A DNA stretch of 64,000 bases from NCBI GenBank assembly GCA_965213645.1, contig CBDBZX010000004.1:248001-312000 (forward strand). The letters run 5' to 3'. Within the stretch, counting starts at the first letter, position 1; every line of letters begins with the position of its first letter. A program made the position numbers and the translations under genes. A model generated the notes under the pieces. That model saw only the letters and a list, made by a program, of their open reading frames with translations. It ran no database searches and was not told the origin of the DNA. The DNA comes from CBDBZX01 sp965213645 (GTDB lineage Bacteria > Deinococcota > Deinococci > Deinococcales > Trueperaceae). Shown here piece after piece: positions 17,060 to 25,424 of this stretch.

Positions 17060-17233
17060 CGAACAGGGTTCAGCTCTTCATCAAAAAGAGGTTCCTCGAG
17101 ACGCGGACGCTCAACCTGAATAACGTAGTGGCGAACCGCGCCGCACGTCGCTTAGTCGTAGTTTCGGCATACGCAGAGCAATGAGAGGTTGTCGGGGGTA
17201 ATGGGGGTCTCGAGCTAACCTTAGTAAGAGGTC
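17060..17233. other. Intergenic stretch, possible gene fragment
   Basis: On the minus strand a short open stretch reads RHYVIQVERPRLEEPLF..., which could be the tail of a lost protein but has no start. Nothing else seen. Confidence 0.25.
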
Positions 17234-17261
17234 AAAAAAAATCCCCGCCTAATAACGGGGA
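17234..17261 (-). terminator. Terminator of tRNA-Leu
   Basis: On the minus strand GTCCCCG...CGGGGAT forms a stem followed by eight T, 12 bases after the tRNA 3' end. Classic intrinsic terminator. Confidence 0.85.
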
Positions 17262-17272
17262 CGTTTCAAAAG

Positions 17273-17356
17273 TGCCGAGGAAGAGACTTGAACTCTCACC
17301 CTTTTTCAAGGACTAGAACCTGAATCTAGCGCGTCTACCGGTTCCGCCACCTCGGC
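17273..17356 (-). tRNA. tRNA-Leu (CAG)
   Basis: 84 nt; acceptor GCCGAGG/CCTCGGC, D arm GTGGCGGAACCGGTAGACGC, anticodon stem CTAGA/TCTAG with loop TTCAGGT (CAG), long class II variable arm, T loop TTCAAGT, discriminator A, CCA not encoded. It reads CUG codons. The terminator follows and an R2 element lies right at its 5' end. Confidence 0.92.
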
Positions 17357-17362
17357 AAGACT

Positions 17363-17440
17363 AGCAGGTATCGTCTGACTAAAAACGCGCTTAGTCTAGT
17401 TGAGCAATGCTCAACGTCTATATTAAAAGATGATACCTGC
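17363..17440. repeat. Dispersed repeat R2
   Basis: AGCAGGTATCGTCTGA at the left and GATGATACCTGC at the right; ends are inverted. It contains the inner palindrome TTGAGCAATGCTCAA. It occupies the place where the tRNA-Leu promoter should be, so it may supply it. Confidence 0.65.
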
Positions 17441-17835
17441 GTTCTTTTGTCTCAACACATTACTAACTGAAGCCGAACGCTCCGAAGAGACAGCTTAGCA
17501 GGCTAGGCGGGGTTATAGCAAGAGGGGCGTGAGGTTGCGCGGCAAAGAGGCGAAAACGATTCATCCTGAAAAGCTCTCAAAGACGAAGTGAGATATGCAA
17601 CTTGTACCTTGGCTGTGGGCGTAAGCTACGTCAAACCTTTTGCGCAGGGGCGTTTTTCTGTGTATACTCACCCTTGGCATTTTCGGCATTTTGCCTAGCC
17701 ATAATTCAGTCACTAGGCCCCAACGGATGATGTTCGAGCAGCGACGAGTGAGGTTTCCCTTGTTTTACCCCTTGTTTTATAGTGTATGCCCCGTCCCCTT
17801 CAAGCGCGTCATGGCAGCGTCATGAATATTAGGTC
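17441..17835. other. Upstream region of prs
   Basis: About 395 bases. A 61-codon open frame at 17640 lacks a ribosome site and family features and is not called. A TATAGT at about 17779 could be a -10 for prs. No repeat copy recognised. Confidence 0.35.
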
Positions 17836-18780
17836 ATGAATACCGGCGACGAAGTTAGAATCTTCTGCGGCAGCGCGACGCCCGAACTCGCTACGTCCGT
17901 CGCGAAGCACTTAGGCCGCGAGCTATCCAAAGGGCGAGTTTCACAGTTTCCCGATGGCGAAAGCCGCGTGCAAATCGAGGAGTCGGTGCGCGGCGCAGAC
18001 TGCTACATCGTCCAGTCCACCTGCTCGCCCGTGAACCACAACCTCATGGAACTGCTCGTCTTCGCCGACGCGATGCGCCGCGCCTCGGCTTGGCGCATCA
18101 ACGCGGTGGTGCCGTACTTCGGTTATGCGCGGCAGGACAAAAAAGTGCAAGCGAGAGAGCCAATTACAGGCAAGCTCGTCGCCAACCTCATGCAGACCGC
18201 TGGCATCGACAGAGTCATCACCGTAGACTTGCACGCCGGTCAGGTTCAAGGCTTTTTCGATGTGCCCGTGGACCACTTGACCGCGCTCGGTATCTTGGGT
18301 GGTCACTTGGAGACGATAGACCTTTCTGAGAGCGTCGTCGTCTCACCCGATGTAGGTAGAGCCACTGAAGCGCGGCGGCTCGCTAATCACTTGGGCTTAC
18401 CTCTTTCCATTCTTTATAAACGCCGCAGCAGCCCCACCGAAACGAGCGTCACGCACGTTATCGGTGAAGTAGAAGGTAAACGTCCTATCATCGCCGACGA
18501 CATGATTTCAACCGCTGGAACGATTACGCGGGCGGTTGACGCGCTCCTCAACTTGGGCGCACAACCCGACGTGCGCGTCGTTGCGACGCATCCTGTTTTT
18601 ACACCACCCGCTTTGGAGCGTCTCCGTCACGACGCCATCAGCGAGGTGTTCGTCACCGACACGGTTCCCATCGAGGGACAGCACGAGCGTATCAAAGTGC
18701 TTTCGGTTGCGCCACTTTTAGCCAAAGCCATCCACAACGTCCACGAGAACGACTCGGTGAGTCAGCTCTTTCAGACGTAA
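17836..18780 (+). CDS. prs: Ribose-phosphate pyrophosphokinase
   Basis: 314 residues, full length. Makes PRPP from ribose 5-phosphate and ATP for purine, pyrimidine, His and Trp synthesis. Landmarks: FPDGES (ATP loop), PYFGYARQDKK, VDLHAGQVQGFF with the metal-binding His, the catalytic-loop Lys-Arg stretch YKRRSSP (class I enzymes usually have KxR here), and the PRPP loop DDMISTAGTI. The start at 17836 matches the family's length. It heads the common prs-rplY-pth neighbourhood, though each gene is separated by an R2 repeat here. Confidence 0.95.
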   Translation: MNTGDEVRIFCGSATPELATSVAKHLGRELSKGRVSQFPDGESRVQIEESVRGADCYIVQSTCSPVNHNLMELLVFADAMRRASAWRINAVVPYFGYARQDKKVQAREPITGKLVANLMQTAGIDRVITVDLHAGQVQGFFDVPVDHLTALGILGGHLETIDLSESVVVSPDVGRATEARRLANHLGLPLSILYKRRSSPTETSVTHVIGEVEGKRPIIADDMISTAGTITRAVDALLNLGAQPDVRVVATHPVFTPPALERLRHDAISEVFVTDTVPIEGQHERIKVLSVAPLLAKAIHNVHENDSVSQLFQT

Positions 18781-18892
18781 AGCAGGTATACCCGCTTTGC
18801 AGGGCACAGGTCATCTGGTCACAAACGCCCTCACTAAAGAGAACATGAATAAGCACGTACATTTAGGGATGCTACCTGCGTGATACAACCTC
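18781..18892. repeat. Dispersed repeat R2
   Basis: Starts at the base after the prs stop: AGCAGGTATACCCGC, then TCTGGTCACAAACGCC, ending GCTACCTGCGTGATACAACC. The latter ending is shared with the copy at 29784. It separates prs from rplY. Confidence 0.75.
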
Positions 18893-19095
18893 AGTAACCT
18901 TGAAAATTGCTTCGGTGATGAGACTCGAAAACTTCAGCTTTCACAAGCTCGAGGCGTTTAGTGGTATCATCTCGGTTTGTTGATGACGGTTGCGCTCAGC
19001 AGCCAGATGTTGAGAGATTTAGAGCATGTCGCGTTGATGTAACGAACAGTTGTTCCCATCATTCAGACATCAAAAGCCAAGTATCAGGAGGAACC

Positions 19096-19740
19096 ATGAA
19101 GTTAGTCGCAGAAAAACGCACGCCCGGTGAGGCGAAAGCCATCCGCAAGACGGGGCACTTGCCCGGCGTGGTCTACAACAAGGAGACCAACGTTCCGGTG
19201 AGCTTAGAAACGAAAGCCTTCGACAAGGCGTTTCGCTCGCAGGGCACCTCGAACATCATCGACTTAGAAATCGACGGCGAGAGCCACGATGTGTTGGTCC
19301 GCGCCGTGCAGATGAACAAGCGCCGCCGCGAGCCTATCCACGTGGACTTCTACGCGGTCACGGCGGGTCAAGTCGTTGAAGTTGCGGTTGTGATTGACTT
19401 CGTTGGCACGCCAGCCGGAGCCAAGCAAGGCGGTCAGGTGGACGTGCAGCGCCGCGACGTGCGCATCAATATCTTGCCGCGCCTGATTCCTAGCAACTTG
19501 GAGGTGGACGTCAGCGCGTTAGAGATTGGCGACGCCATCCACATCTCCGATATCCTCCACATGTTGCCCTCGGAAGCCGAAGTGTTGGATGAGCCCGAGC
19601 GCACGCTCGTCGCCATCTTAGCGCCTCGAGCCGAGGAGCCCGAGGAGCCCACCGAAGAGGAAGAGGTTACGGAGCCTGAAGTTATTGGTCAGGATGGCGA
19701 GATTGAAGAGGGTTCAGAAGAGGATACGTCCGCTGAGTAA
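19096..19740 (+). CDS. rplY: Large ribosomal subunit protein bL25, CTC form
   Basis: 214 residues from the ATG at 19096, which has AGGAGG 5 bases upstream; the open frame runs 45 codons further up but without family sequence. The N-terminal 90 residues are the 5S-rRNA-binding L25 domain (KTGHLPGVVYNKE, VRAVQMNKRRREPIHVDFYAV). Residues 90-180 are the TL5/CTC extension (INILPRLIPSNLEVDVSALE), and a Glu-rich tail ends the protein. Part of the ribosome's central protuberance. Thermus TL5 has the same two-domain form. Confidence 0.95.
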   Translation: MKLVAEKRTPGEAKAIRKTGHLPGVVYNKETNVPVSLETKAFDKAFRSQGTSNIIDLEIDGESHDVLVRAVQMNKRRREPIHVDFYAVTAGQVVEVAVVIDFVGTPAGAKQGGQVDVQRRDVRINILPRLIPSNLEVDVSALEIGDAIHISDILHMLPSEAEVLDEPERTLVAILAPRAEEPEEPTEEEEVTEPEVIGQDGEIEEGSEEDTSAE

Positions 19741-19742
19741 AC

Positions 19743-19866
19743 AGCAGGTATACCCTACGGGTACAATAGTCATCTGGTCACAAATGCTGTCAGTGGATAA
19801 AACATCCGTGAGCGTGCTCACAGAAAGATGAAGTCCCGCTAACCCTTCGGGTTGAGACTTGCGTGA
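19743..19866. repeat. Dispersed repeat R2
   Basis: AGCAGGTATACCC, then CATCTGGTCACAAATGC, ending in ACTTGCGTGACTGAG. It includes small hairpins (TACCCTACGGGTA; CTAACCCTTCGGGTTGAG). It lies between rplY and pth. Confidence 0.65.
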
Positions 19867-19877
19867 CTGAGTAAATT

Positions 19878-20510
19878 ATGACGCCACTTATCAAACTCAT
19901 CGTCGGTCTCGGCAACCCCGGACCGCGCTACCAGAACACCCGGCACAACGCCGGGTTTCTCGTGCTGGATGAACTCGCGCGTCGGCACGCCCTCAGCTTT
20001 CGCAAAGCGAAGCAAGCCGAAGAGGTCAGGTGGGGTGCGTTGCGCCTCATCAAACCGCTCACCTTCATGAACGCTTCGGGGAGCGCGGTGCAACCCTATA
20101 TGACGAAGCAGGGTCTCGCCCCCGAAGAGGTGCTCGTCGTTCACGATGACCTTGACATGCCTTTGGGCCGCCTCCGCTTTAAGACCGGAGGCGGCGCGGG
20201 CGGTCAGCGCGGCGTGGCCGACATCAAAAACAGAATTGGCGCGGACTTTCACCGCCTCAAGGTGGGCATCAGTCGCCCGCCGGAAGGCTGGAAGGTGGAG
20301 AACTGGGTGCTGAGCCGCTTTCGTGAGGACGAGCGTGACCTCTTAGAAGAGGTGGTTCAGCAAGCCGCTGATAGTATCGAGTTGATGCTGAATGAAGGTT
20401 TGGACAAAGCGACGAACCGCACCAATGGGCTCGATTTGCGCCAGAGCGACACGCCTTCTGAAGAGGTTATGAATGGTTCTGAACAGGTAGATGGAGGCGG
20501 GAGCGACTAA
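19878..20510 (+). CDS. pth: Peptidyl-tRNA hydrolase
   Basis: 210 residues, slightly longer than usual through an acidic Ser/Gly tail. Recycles tRNA from drop-off peptidyl-tRNA. Motifs: VGLGNPGPRYQNTRHNAGF with the catalytic His, KPLTFMNASG, VVHDDLDMPLGRLR with the catalytic Asp, and GAGGQRGVADI. In most relatives the last reads GGxxGHNGL; here the His-Asn pair reads Gln-Arg, a notable change in a substrate-binding loop. Cytoplasmic. Confidence 0.94.
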   Translation: MTPLIKLIVGLGNPGPRYQNTRHNAGFLVLDELARRHALSFRKAKQAEEVRWGALRLIKPLTFMNASGSAVQPYMTKQGLAPEEVLVVHDDLDMPLGRLRFKTGGGAGGQRGVADIKNRIGADFHRLKVGISRPPEGWKVENWVLSRFREDERDLLEEVVQQAADSIELMLNEGLDKATNRTNGLDLRQSDTPSEEVMNGSEQVDGGGSD

Positions 20511-20571
20511 CTGCCCTTCCGACGTGAAACTTTACGCAAGGCAGCTTGCAAACGGTTCGCACTGTGCGCGT

Positions 20572-20577
20572 TATGCT
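20572..20577 (+). promoter_or_regulatory. -10 box of leaderless ABC gene
   Basis: TATGCT, seven bases before the GTG at 20585, with no Shine-Dalgarno. Confidence 0.4.
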
Positions 20578-20584
20578 CTAAGAC

Positions 20585-21301
20585 GTGCTCAGCGCCCACA
20601 ATCTCAGCAAAATTTACAAGGACCCCTCGGGCGAAGTGACTGCTCTCAGCAGCTTTAGCTACGCCTTTCAAACGGGCCAAGTCACCGCGATTATGGGACC
20701 GTCGGGCTCGGGGAAGTCTACGCTCTTAAACCTCTTGGCGGGGTTGGATGTACCCTCGAGTGGCAGCGTCACCTTAAACGGTCAAGAGGTCAGCAGCTTG
20801 AACGAAAATGGACGCTCCGAACTCAGATTGCGCGAGTTCGGCTTCGTCTTCCAGTCGTACAACTTGGTTGCTATTCTGAACGCGCAGCAAAACGTCGCTT
20901 TTCCAATGGGGTTAGCGGGCGTAGACGCGGCGACGCGCAAAGAGAGGGCGCTGTCTCTGTTGACGCGGTTCGGACTCGCTGAGCGGGCGAATCATCTGCC
21001 CTACAAACTTTCAGGGGGTGAACGGCAGCGGGTCAGCGTGGCGCGGGCTTTAGCGAATAACCCGTCCGTCGTCTTTGCCGATGAGCCTACGGGAAACTTG
21101 GATTCAAAGAGCGGCGCGGTGGTGTTACAAACCTTGCGAGAGGTCGCCGAAGAGGGGCGCACCGTGATTGTCGTGACGCATGACCCTCGGTTGGTGGAGA
21201 AGGTAGACGTGGTGTTGGAGCTTACGGACGGCCTCCTCACAGGCGAGCGCACGCTTGCTAAAGATATAAATAAAGAGGTCAGTAACGTTATCGCTGTTTA
21301 G
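20585..21301 (+). CDS. ABC transporter ATP-binding protein, LolD/MacB-like
   Basis: 238 residues, complete. Walker A GPSGSGKST, Q-loop FVFQSYNL, signature LSGGERQRV, Walker B VVFADEPTGNLDS, H-loop VTHD. The FVFQ and DEPTGNLDS forms are those of the MacB/LolD/FtsE clade, which drive extracytoplasmic transport or mechanotransmission. No permease gene is near: the next gene is DUF423, so the partner must lie elsewhere. It could in principle serve the ftsE-less ftsX of this window, but lacks clear FtsE signatures. Confidence 0.88.
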   Translation: MLSAHNLSKIYKDPSGEVTALSSFSYAFQTGQVTAIMGPSGSGKSTLLNLLAGLDVPSSGSVTLNGQEVSSLNENGRSELRLREFGFVFQSYNLVAILNAQQNVAFPMGLAGVDAATRKERALSLLTRFGLAERANHLPYKLSGGERQRVSVARALANNPSVVFADEPTGNLDSKSGAVVLQTLREVAEEGRTVIVVTHDPRLVEKVDVVLELTDGLLTGERTLAKDINKEVSNVIAV

Positions 21302-21325
21302 TCAAACGAGTCAAAGAGGTCAACT

Positions 21326-21721
21326 ATGGCAAGTCGAGAGATGCAAAGTACAAGAGGTTCGTTTAAGATTCATCCGGCGCGGCTCGGGGCGGTGTTGGCG
21401 TTTATCGGGGTTGGTTTGGGTGCATTCGGGGCGCACAGTTTAGAAGGAATCCTCACCCCTGAGCGCTTAGAGACTTTCGAGACAGGTGTGCGCTACCAGA
21501 TGTATCACGCGCTCGCGCTTTTGGCGATAGGCGCACTCCCTGTAAAAGCCCACCGCGCCGCACTTTTTATCTTCGTTGGCAGCCTCATCTTTTCGGGGAG
21601 TCTCTACATCCTCGTTTTGAGCGGTATCTCCTGGCTCGGGGCGATTACGCCGATTGGCGGCGTGCTCCAACTCATCGGCTGGGCGCTGCTCTTTGTGAGC
21701 TTGGGAAAGCAAGAATCTTAG
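21326..21721 (+). CDS. DUF423 family membrane protein
   Basis: 131 residues, four hydrophobic helices. Family hallmarks: LGAFGAHSLEG early, FETGVRYQMYHALALLAIG, FSGSLYILVLSG, GGVLQLIGWALLF. The family (E. coli YgdD) is widespread and its function unknown. It starts 24 bases after the ABC ATPase stop, so may be co-transcribed. Two strong hairpins follow its stop. Confidence 0.85.
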   Translation: MASREMQSTRGSFKIHPARLGAVLAFIGVGLGAFGAHSLEGILTPERLETFETGVRYQMYHALALLAIGALPVKAHRAALFIFVGSLIFSGSLYILVLSGISWLGAITPIGGVLQLIGWALLFVSLGKQES

Positions 21722-21724
21722 ATT

Positions 21725-21772
21725 GCGCCGCTTCGTAGGGGCGATTCATAAATCGCCCCTACGAAGCGGCGC
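21725..21772. terminator. 22-bp perfect hairpin (R3 family)
   Basis: Arms of 22 bases around a 4-base loop (CATA), core GTAGGGGCGATT. It starts 4 bases after the DUF423 stop. It has no T run, so it may act as a terminator, an mRNA stabiliser or a mobile palindrome. Related units at 21804, 38443 and 51364. Confidence 0.7.
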
Positions 21773-21803
21773 GGTCTATAGGGATAGAGAACGCATTAAC
21801 GTG

Positions 21804-21832
21804 GTAGGGGCGGGTTTGAAACCCGCCCCTAC
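21804..21832. repeat. R3 hairpin repeat
   Basis: GTAGGGGCGGG TTTGAAA CCCGCCCCTAC. Same family as the hairpin 30 bases before it. Confidence 0.7.
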
Positions 21833-21919
21833 GCAGACACAGTGCTGGCATAATACCTGACACAACGCTTTTGCACCTCTCCTTGCTGTCACCAAATTTT
21901 TGCACTGGTACGTTATTTC

Positions 21920-23186
21920 ATGGTTTTGAATGTCGATCAGTTGCAAGATAAGCTCGCCGAAACGCTCAAAGGTTTCTATAGCGGAGAGGTGCATATCTCG
22001 AGCACGTTCACCCCAACCCTAGCTGCCGCCAAAGCGCAGTTGAAGAACTTCAACCCAACAGGCTACAACCGAACGCGCAACAGTGTTGACGGCAACGTCA
22101 GCCGCCTCAACCCTTATATCACCTGGGGCGTTTTCACACTCGCCGAGGTGCAGCGCCACGCGAAAGGGCGCTCGCAGGGCAAGGACTATCAGAAGTTTGT
22201 GAACGAACTCGGCTGGAAAGCGTATTTTCGTGAGGGGTTTTTGGCGTTGGGGGACAGGGTGTACAGGTCGCTCGAGCCCTACAAATACCCCACGCAGAAG
22301 CGCGACGAGTTACCTGCTGAAATAGAAAGAGGTCAAACCGGACTTTCCTGTATTGACCGTATCGTCCACGAGCTAAAGGACACAGGTTATCTGCACAACC
22401 ATCAGCGCTTGTGGTTCGCGGCGTATGTGACGCACTTTGCAAACACCCATTGGTGGCACGGCGAAAGGCTTTTCTACCGCTACCTCGTAGACGGTGAGCC
22501 CGGACCCAACGCGCTCTCGTGGCAGTGGGTTGCCTCTACGTTCTCGTCGAAGCCCTACTATTTCAACGGCGAGAATATGCGCGGCTACGGTCACGAACCG
22601 TGCGAAGACGCGCCGTTTAACGCCTCATACGAAGAACTGGACGAGAGGTTTTTCGGTGGTTACGGCAAAGGGGGCTTTGAAAAACGCCCGAAAGAGCAGC
22701 CGCAAGCCGTTGCAAACGTACCTCAACCCGACTTGCTCAGACCCGCTGGTGAGAACCCGCTTGTGCTCCTTCACGCGGAGAGGTTGTCAGATGGGGCAAG
22801 GGTCTTAGAAGAGGTAGCGGACGCGCCTGTTTTGGTCTATTTGGACGCCGAGAGGTTCAAAGAGGAGCAGCCGAGTTTTATGCGGCTTCACTTTGCGGTG
22901 AGTTTGGCGGCGGACCTCGTGAAGCGGTTGCGTGACGAAGGGCGAGAGGTTGCGCTTGTGTTTGGGACTTCAGGTGAGGTTCTTAGCTACGCCAAAGAGA
23001 GAAGGTGTGAAAGTTTCGCTACCGCCAGCTCATGGCATCCGGGTACGTGGGGGATGTTCAGGAAACTTGACGATGACCTTCCCGTTTCCGTTGATAGAGG
23101 ATGAACCGTTCGCCAGGGTCGAAGCGTCCTTACGCTCGTTTAGTTCGTATTGGAAGCGGGCACAGAAGCAGGTGATGAAAAGATAG
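21920..23186 (+). CDS. Photolyase/cryptochrome-like flavoprotein with permuted domains, frameshifted
   Basis: Residues 1-250 resemble the FAD-binding domain of photolyases and cryptochromes: YNRTRNSVDGNVSRLNPYIT, KFVNELGWKAYFREG, GYLHNHQRLWFAAYVTHF, GPNALSWQWVASTFSSKPYYF. The Rossmann-like antenna domain normally at the N-terminus is absent there. Instead the C-terminal part (from about 275) reads like it: NPLVLLHAERL, APVLVYLDAERF, MRLHFAVSLAADLVKRL, EVALVFGTSGEVL. The frame stops at 23104, but dropping one C of the CCC at 23081-23083 restores a frame to 23186 that adds the expected domain ending, ...SFSSYWKRAQKQ, comparable to the FTPFxxxW segment of photolyases. So the real product is probably about 422 residues. 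DNA repair or light sensing is inference. Confidence 0.75.
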
Positions 23187-23270
23187 CAATGAGCAATGAG
23201 TGAAAACCTTTAGACTCGTTGCTCACTGTTCGTCCCCGAAAGGGGATTGCTTTCAACTCATTGCTCACAA
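23185..23270. repeat. R5 hairpin repeat at convergent gene ends
   Basis: GCAATGAGCAATGAGTGAAAA...CTCGTTGCTCACTG, an imperfect inverted repeat, then TCAACTCATTGCTCAC. It overlaps the stop of the upstream gene and the last codons of the rhomboid gene. Confidence 0.55.
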
Positions 23271-24818
23271 CTGCGGTCCATACCTCATTAGCCACAACCC
23301 CGCCTCCGTGACCGCGAAAATCATCAACCCGACGCTCACACCGCCCGCGATGAGGTCGATCTGCCTGGTGTTGGGCAACCCTTGGCGCATAAAGCCCCAC
23401 AGCGCGCCACCGACGAGTCCGCCGATGTGCCCCCACAGCGACACGCCCGGAATCGCGAGCGAGAAGACGACGATGAGGACGACCCATTGCAACAGCGAGC
23501 GGGTCAAGAGCTTGTCTTGCGGGCTGGTGCTGCGCCACACATCCGCGAGGAGTGCGCCCGCAATGCCGAGCACGCCGCCCGACGCGCCGACAAGCGTGAG
23601 CGGTCCGCTCCCTTCCGCGACGACGGAGAGGTACGCGCCCATCACCGTGCCGAAGACGAACGCCGCGAGCAGGCTGCCCCAGTGCCGCCGCGTTTCGTAA
23701 AGCCGCCCGATGTCGTAGAGCACCCAGGTGTTGAGGCCGATGTGGACGACGCCGCCGTGCACAAAGGCGTAGGAGAGGTAGCGCCACAGGGCGTTACTTT
23801 CAGGAATTTGCGGTTGGTTGAGGATGAAGCCCGCCACGATGCTCCCTGCATTTGCACCGTAGGTGCGGTCTATCCAAACTTGTGCGAGATAAGCGGCGAC
23901 GATAACAGCGGCGAGCGAGAGGGTGGCGACGCTCAAACGTGAGGTGGGACTCGGCGCTTCGGGGATGGGCTGACCGTATAGCTCCAACTTCCCCCGAAAC
24001 CGCTCTCTCTGACTCGGCGGCGCATAGGTGTAGGCTTGCGCGTAGAGGCGCACGGCAGCTTCTAGGTTACGACCTCTTTCGGCGGCGTCCGCGAGAATGT
24101 CTAAAATGCGGTAGGGCGGCACACCCGGCAGCGGGTCTTGCAGTTCGCGCCGCGCCGCCTCTAAGTTGCCCTCATAAGCGTAGAGCCGCGCTTGGGTCAG
24201 TTTGACGCTGCGATATCCTAGAGGACCTTGCCCTTCGTCCTCCCAGGTCCGGCGCATCCTCGTCAGCTCGGCTTCGGCGGCGCGGGGTTGCTCCAAGGCT
24301 AGATACGCCTGCGCCCGCGCCGCACGTGCTAGGGCCGCGTTATCACCCCGTTCGGGCACGTCCAGTTCCAAAAGCTCACGCCACCGCTCAGAGAGCGCGT
24401 ACGCCTGAATCCGCAAGAGGTCCGCGCCCTTTTCGGGCAAGAGACCCAGCGCCTCGTCCGCGTCAGCTTGTTGCAGCGCGACCTGCGCGAGCAAGCGCCG
24501 CACGCCTGTGCGCCCTTCGTCCGTCCAGTAGAGCAGGTCAGTGACGGAGGTGGCGGCGTTGTAGAGCCGACCTCTCGCCAAACTGGTGAGGAGCAAGGGC
24601 GCGAGGATGAAGAGCGGTCCTATCACGAGCGTGGTGACGAGGAGCGTTGAGGAAACGCTCGTCGTGAACGACAGCGCCGCAACGAGCGCACAAAGGGCGG
24701 TGGCGAAGATCGTTTTAAGCGGGAGTTCACTCGCTAAAGGGGCTAAGCGCATCGTCCAGCGGACGCTGTAGATGCCGGTGATGCTCAGCACCACCAGGAA
24801 GAGGGCAGCTTGACTCAT
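23265..24818 (-). CDS. Rhomboid-family intramembrane serine protease with TPR-like N-terminus
   Basis: 517 residues. Two or three N-terminal membrane helices (about 1-85), a cytoplasmic helical TPR-like region (about 95-285), then the six-helix rhomboid core. Catalytic Ser in LVGASGGVLGIAG and His in SLWGHIGGLVGGALWG are present; HIGLNTWVLYDIG carries the conserved Asn. It should therefore be an active intramembrane protease. The large N-terminal TPR extension is unusual and suggests substrate or partner recruitment. Stand-alone gene, convergent with the photolyase-like gene. Confidence 0.87.
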   Translation of the reverse strand: MSQAALFLVVLSITGIYSVRWTMRLAPLASELPLKTIFATALCALVAALSFTTSVSSTLLVTTLVIGPLFILAPLLLTSLARGRLYNAATSVTDLLYWTDEGRTGVRRLLAQVALQQADADEALGLLPEKGADLLRIQAYALSERWRELLELDVPERGDNAALARAARAQAYLALEQPRAAEAELTRMRRTWEDEGQGPLGYRSVKLTQARLYAYEGNLEAARRELQDPLPGVPPYRILDILADAAERGRNLEAAVRLYAQAYTYAPPSQRERFRGKLELYGQPIPEAPSPTSRLSVATLSLAAVIVAAYLAQVWIDRTYGANAGSIVAGFILNQPQIPESNALWRYLSYAFVHGGVVHIGLNTWVLYDIGRLYETRRHWGSLLAAFVFGTVMGAYLSVVAEGSGPLTLVGASGGVLGIAGALLADVWRSTSPQDKLLTRSLLQWVVLIVVFSLAIPGVSLWGHIGGLVGGALWGFMRQGLPNTRQIDLIAGGVSVGLMIFAVTEAGLWLMRYGPQL

Positions 24819-24916
24819 GATGACAGCCTACCTTTTTAATCTGTAGTCAGAGGTAAAATCTAGTTTTGCACAGGTGCTGCGTGTCGTTTAGTACAGCGTC
24901 AGGTAAGTTTTGCGAC

Positions 24917-25110
24917 GCTGTTGTCACCCTGTTCACGGAGTCTGGCGCAGCCTTGGTTGTCGAAGGGTCTCGTTTGGCTACGCCAAAACTTCGTTTGCGT
25001 AGCCCTCCTTCGGGAGAACTTTCAATCTCTGTCAGAGGAGTCAGCAAGGTCAGAGATTCTTCGACTCCGCGGAGTCTATCCTGTTAAGGGCTCCGCTCAG
25101 AATGACATGT
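24917..25110. repeat. Dispersed repeat R1 with inserted palindrome
   Basis: GTTGTCACCCTGTTCACGG...CGAAGGGTCTCG, then an insert TTTGGCTACGCCAAAACTTCG and CTCCTTCGGGAGAA, then CAGAGATTCTTCGACTCCG...CAGAATGACA. The insert is the palindrome type also seen at 12806, 15905 and 28560. Confidence 0.7.
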
Positions 25111-25168
25111 TGTATTTTTTAGCTGACAGAGTATTTAGGGATAGGTTAGGGAAATTCAGCTACCTACT

Positions 25169-25241
25169 GGCAGGTATCATCTGGTTTGAGACGCTCCCAC
25201 GTTATGGAGTATCGTCTAGCACGCACACTATAGGTTACCTG
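25169..25241. repeat. Dispersed repeat R2 between direct repeats
   Basis: GGCAGGTATCATCTGG...GGTTACCTGG. It is bordered by a duplicated phrase TAGGTTA...GGGAAATTCAGCTAC at 25143 and 25231, as if a local duplication or insertion event had taken place. Nothing else is seen up to plsY. Confidence 0.55.
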
Positions 25242-25424
25242 GGAAATTCAGCTACTTTGGAAGTGTTATACCTTGCCCTGACGTGATAGGCTGACGGACT
25301 GCTCGAGATATACAACTGAAACCGCAGGTGCATTTAGGATTAAAGTGATAAGCGAGCGGGGTGATTAAGGGTGACTTGCAAACATGGATTACGAGCATGA
25401 AAACGTCAACATGAGGAGTGAGCG

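Noticed and set aside
17640..17825. 61-codon ORF before prs
   Set aside because: Hydrophobic start but no ribosome site, and it overlaps the likely prs promoter.
18961..19095. 45-codon N-terminal extension of rplY
   Set aside because: AGGAGG precedes the ATG at 19096 and the bL25 domain begins there.
20585..21301. ABC ATPase as the missing FtsE
   Set aside because: The sequence is closer to LolD/MacB and it is 10 kb from ftsX; kept only as a remote option.
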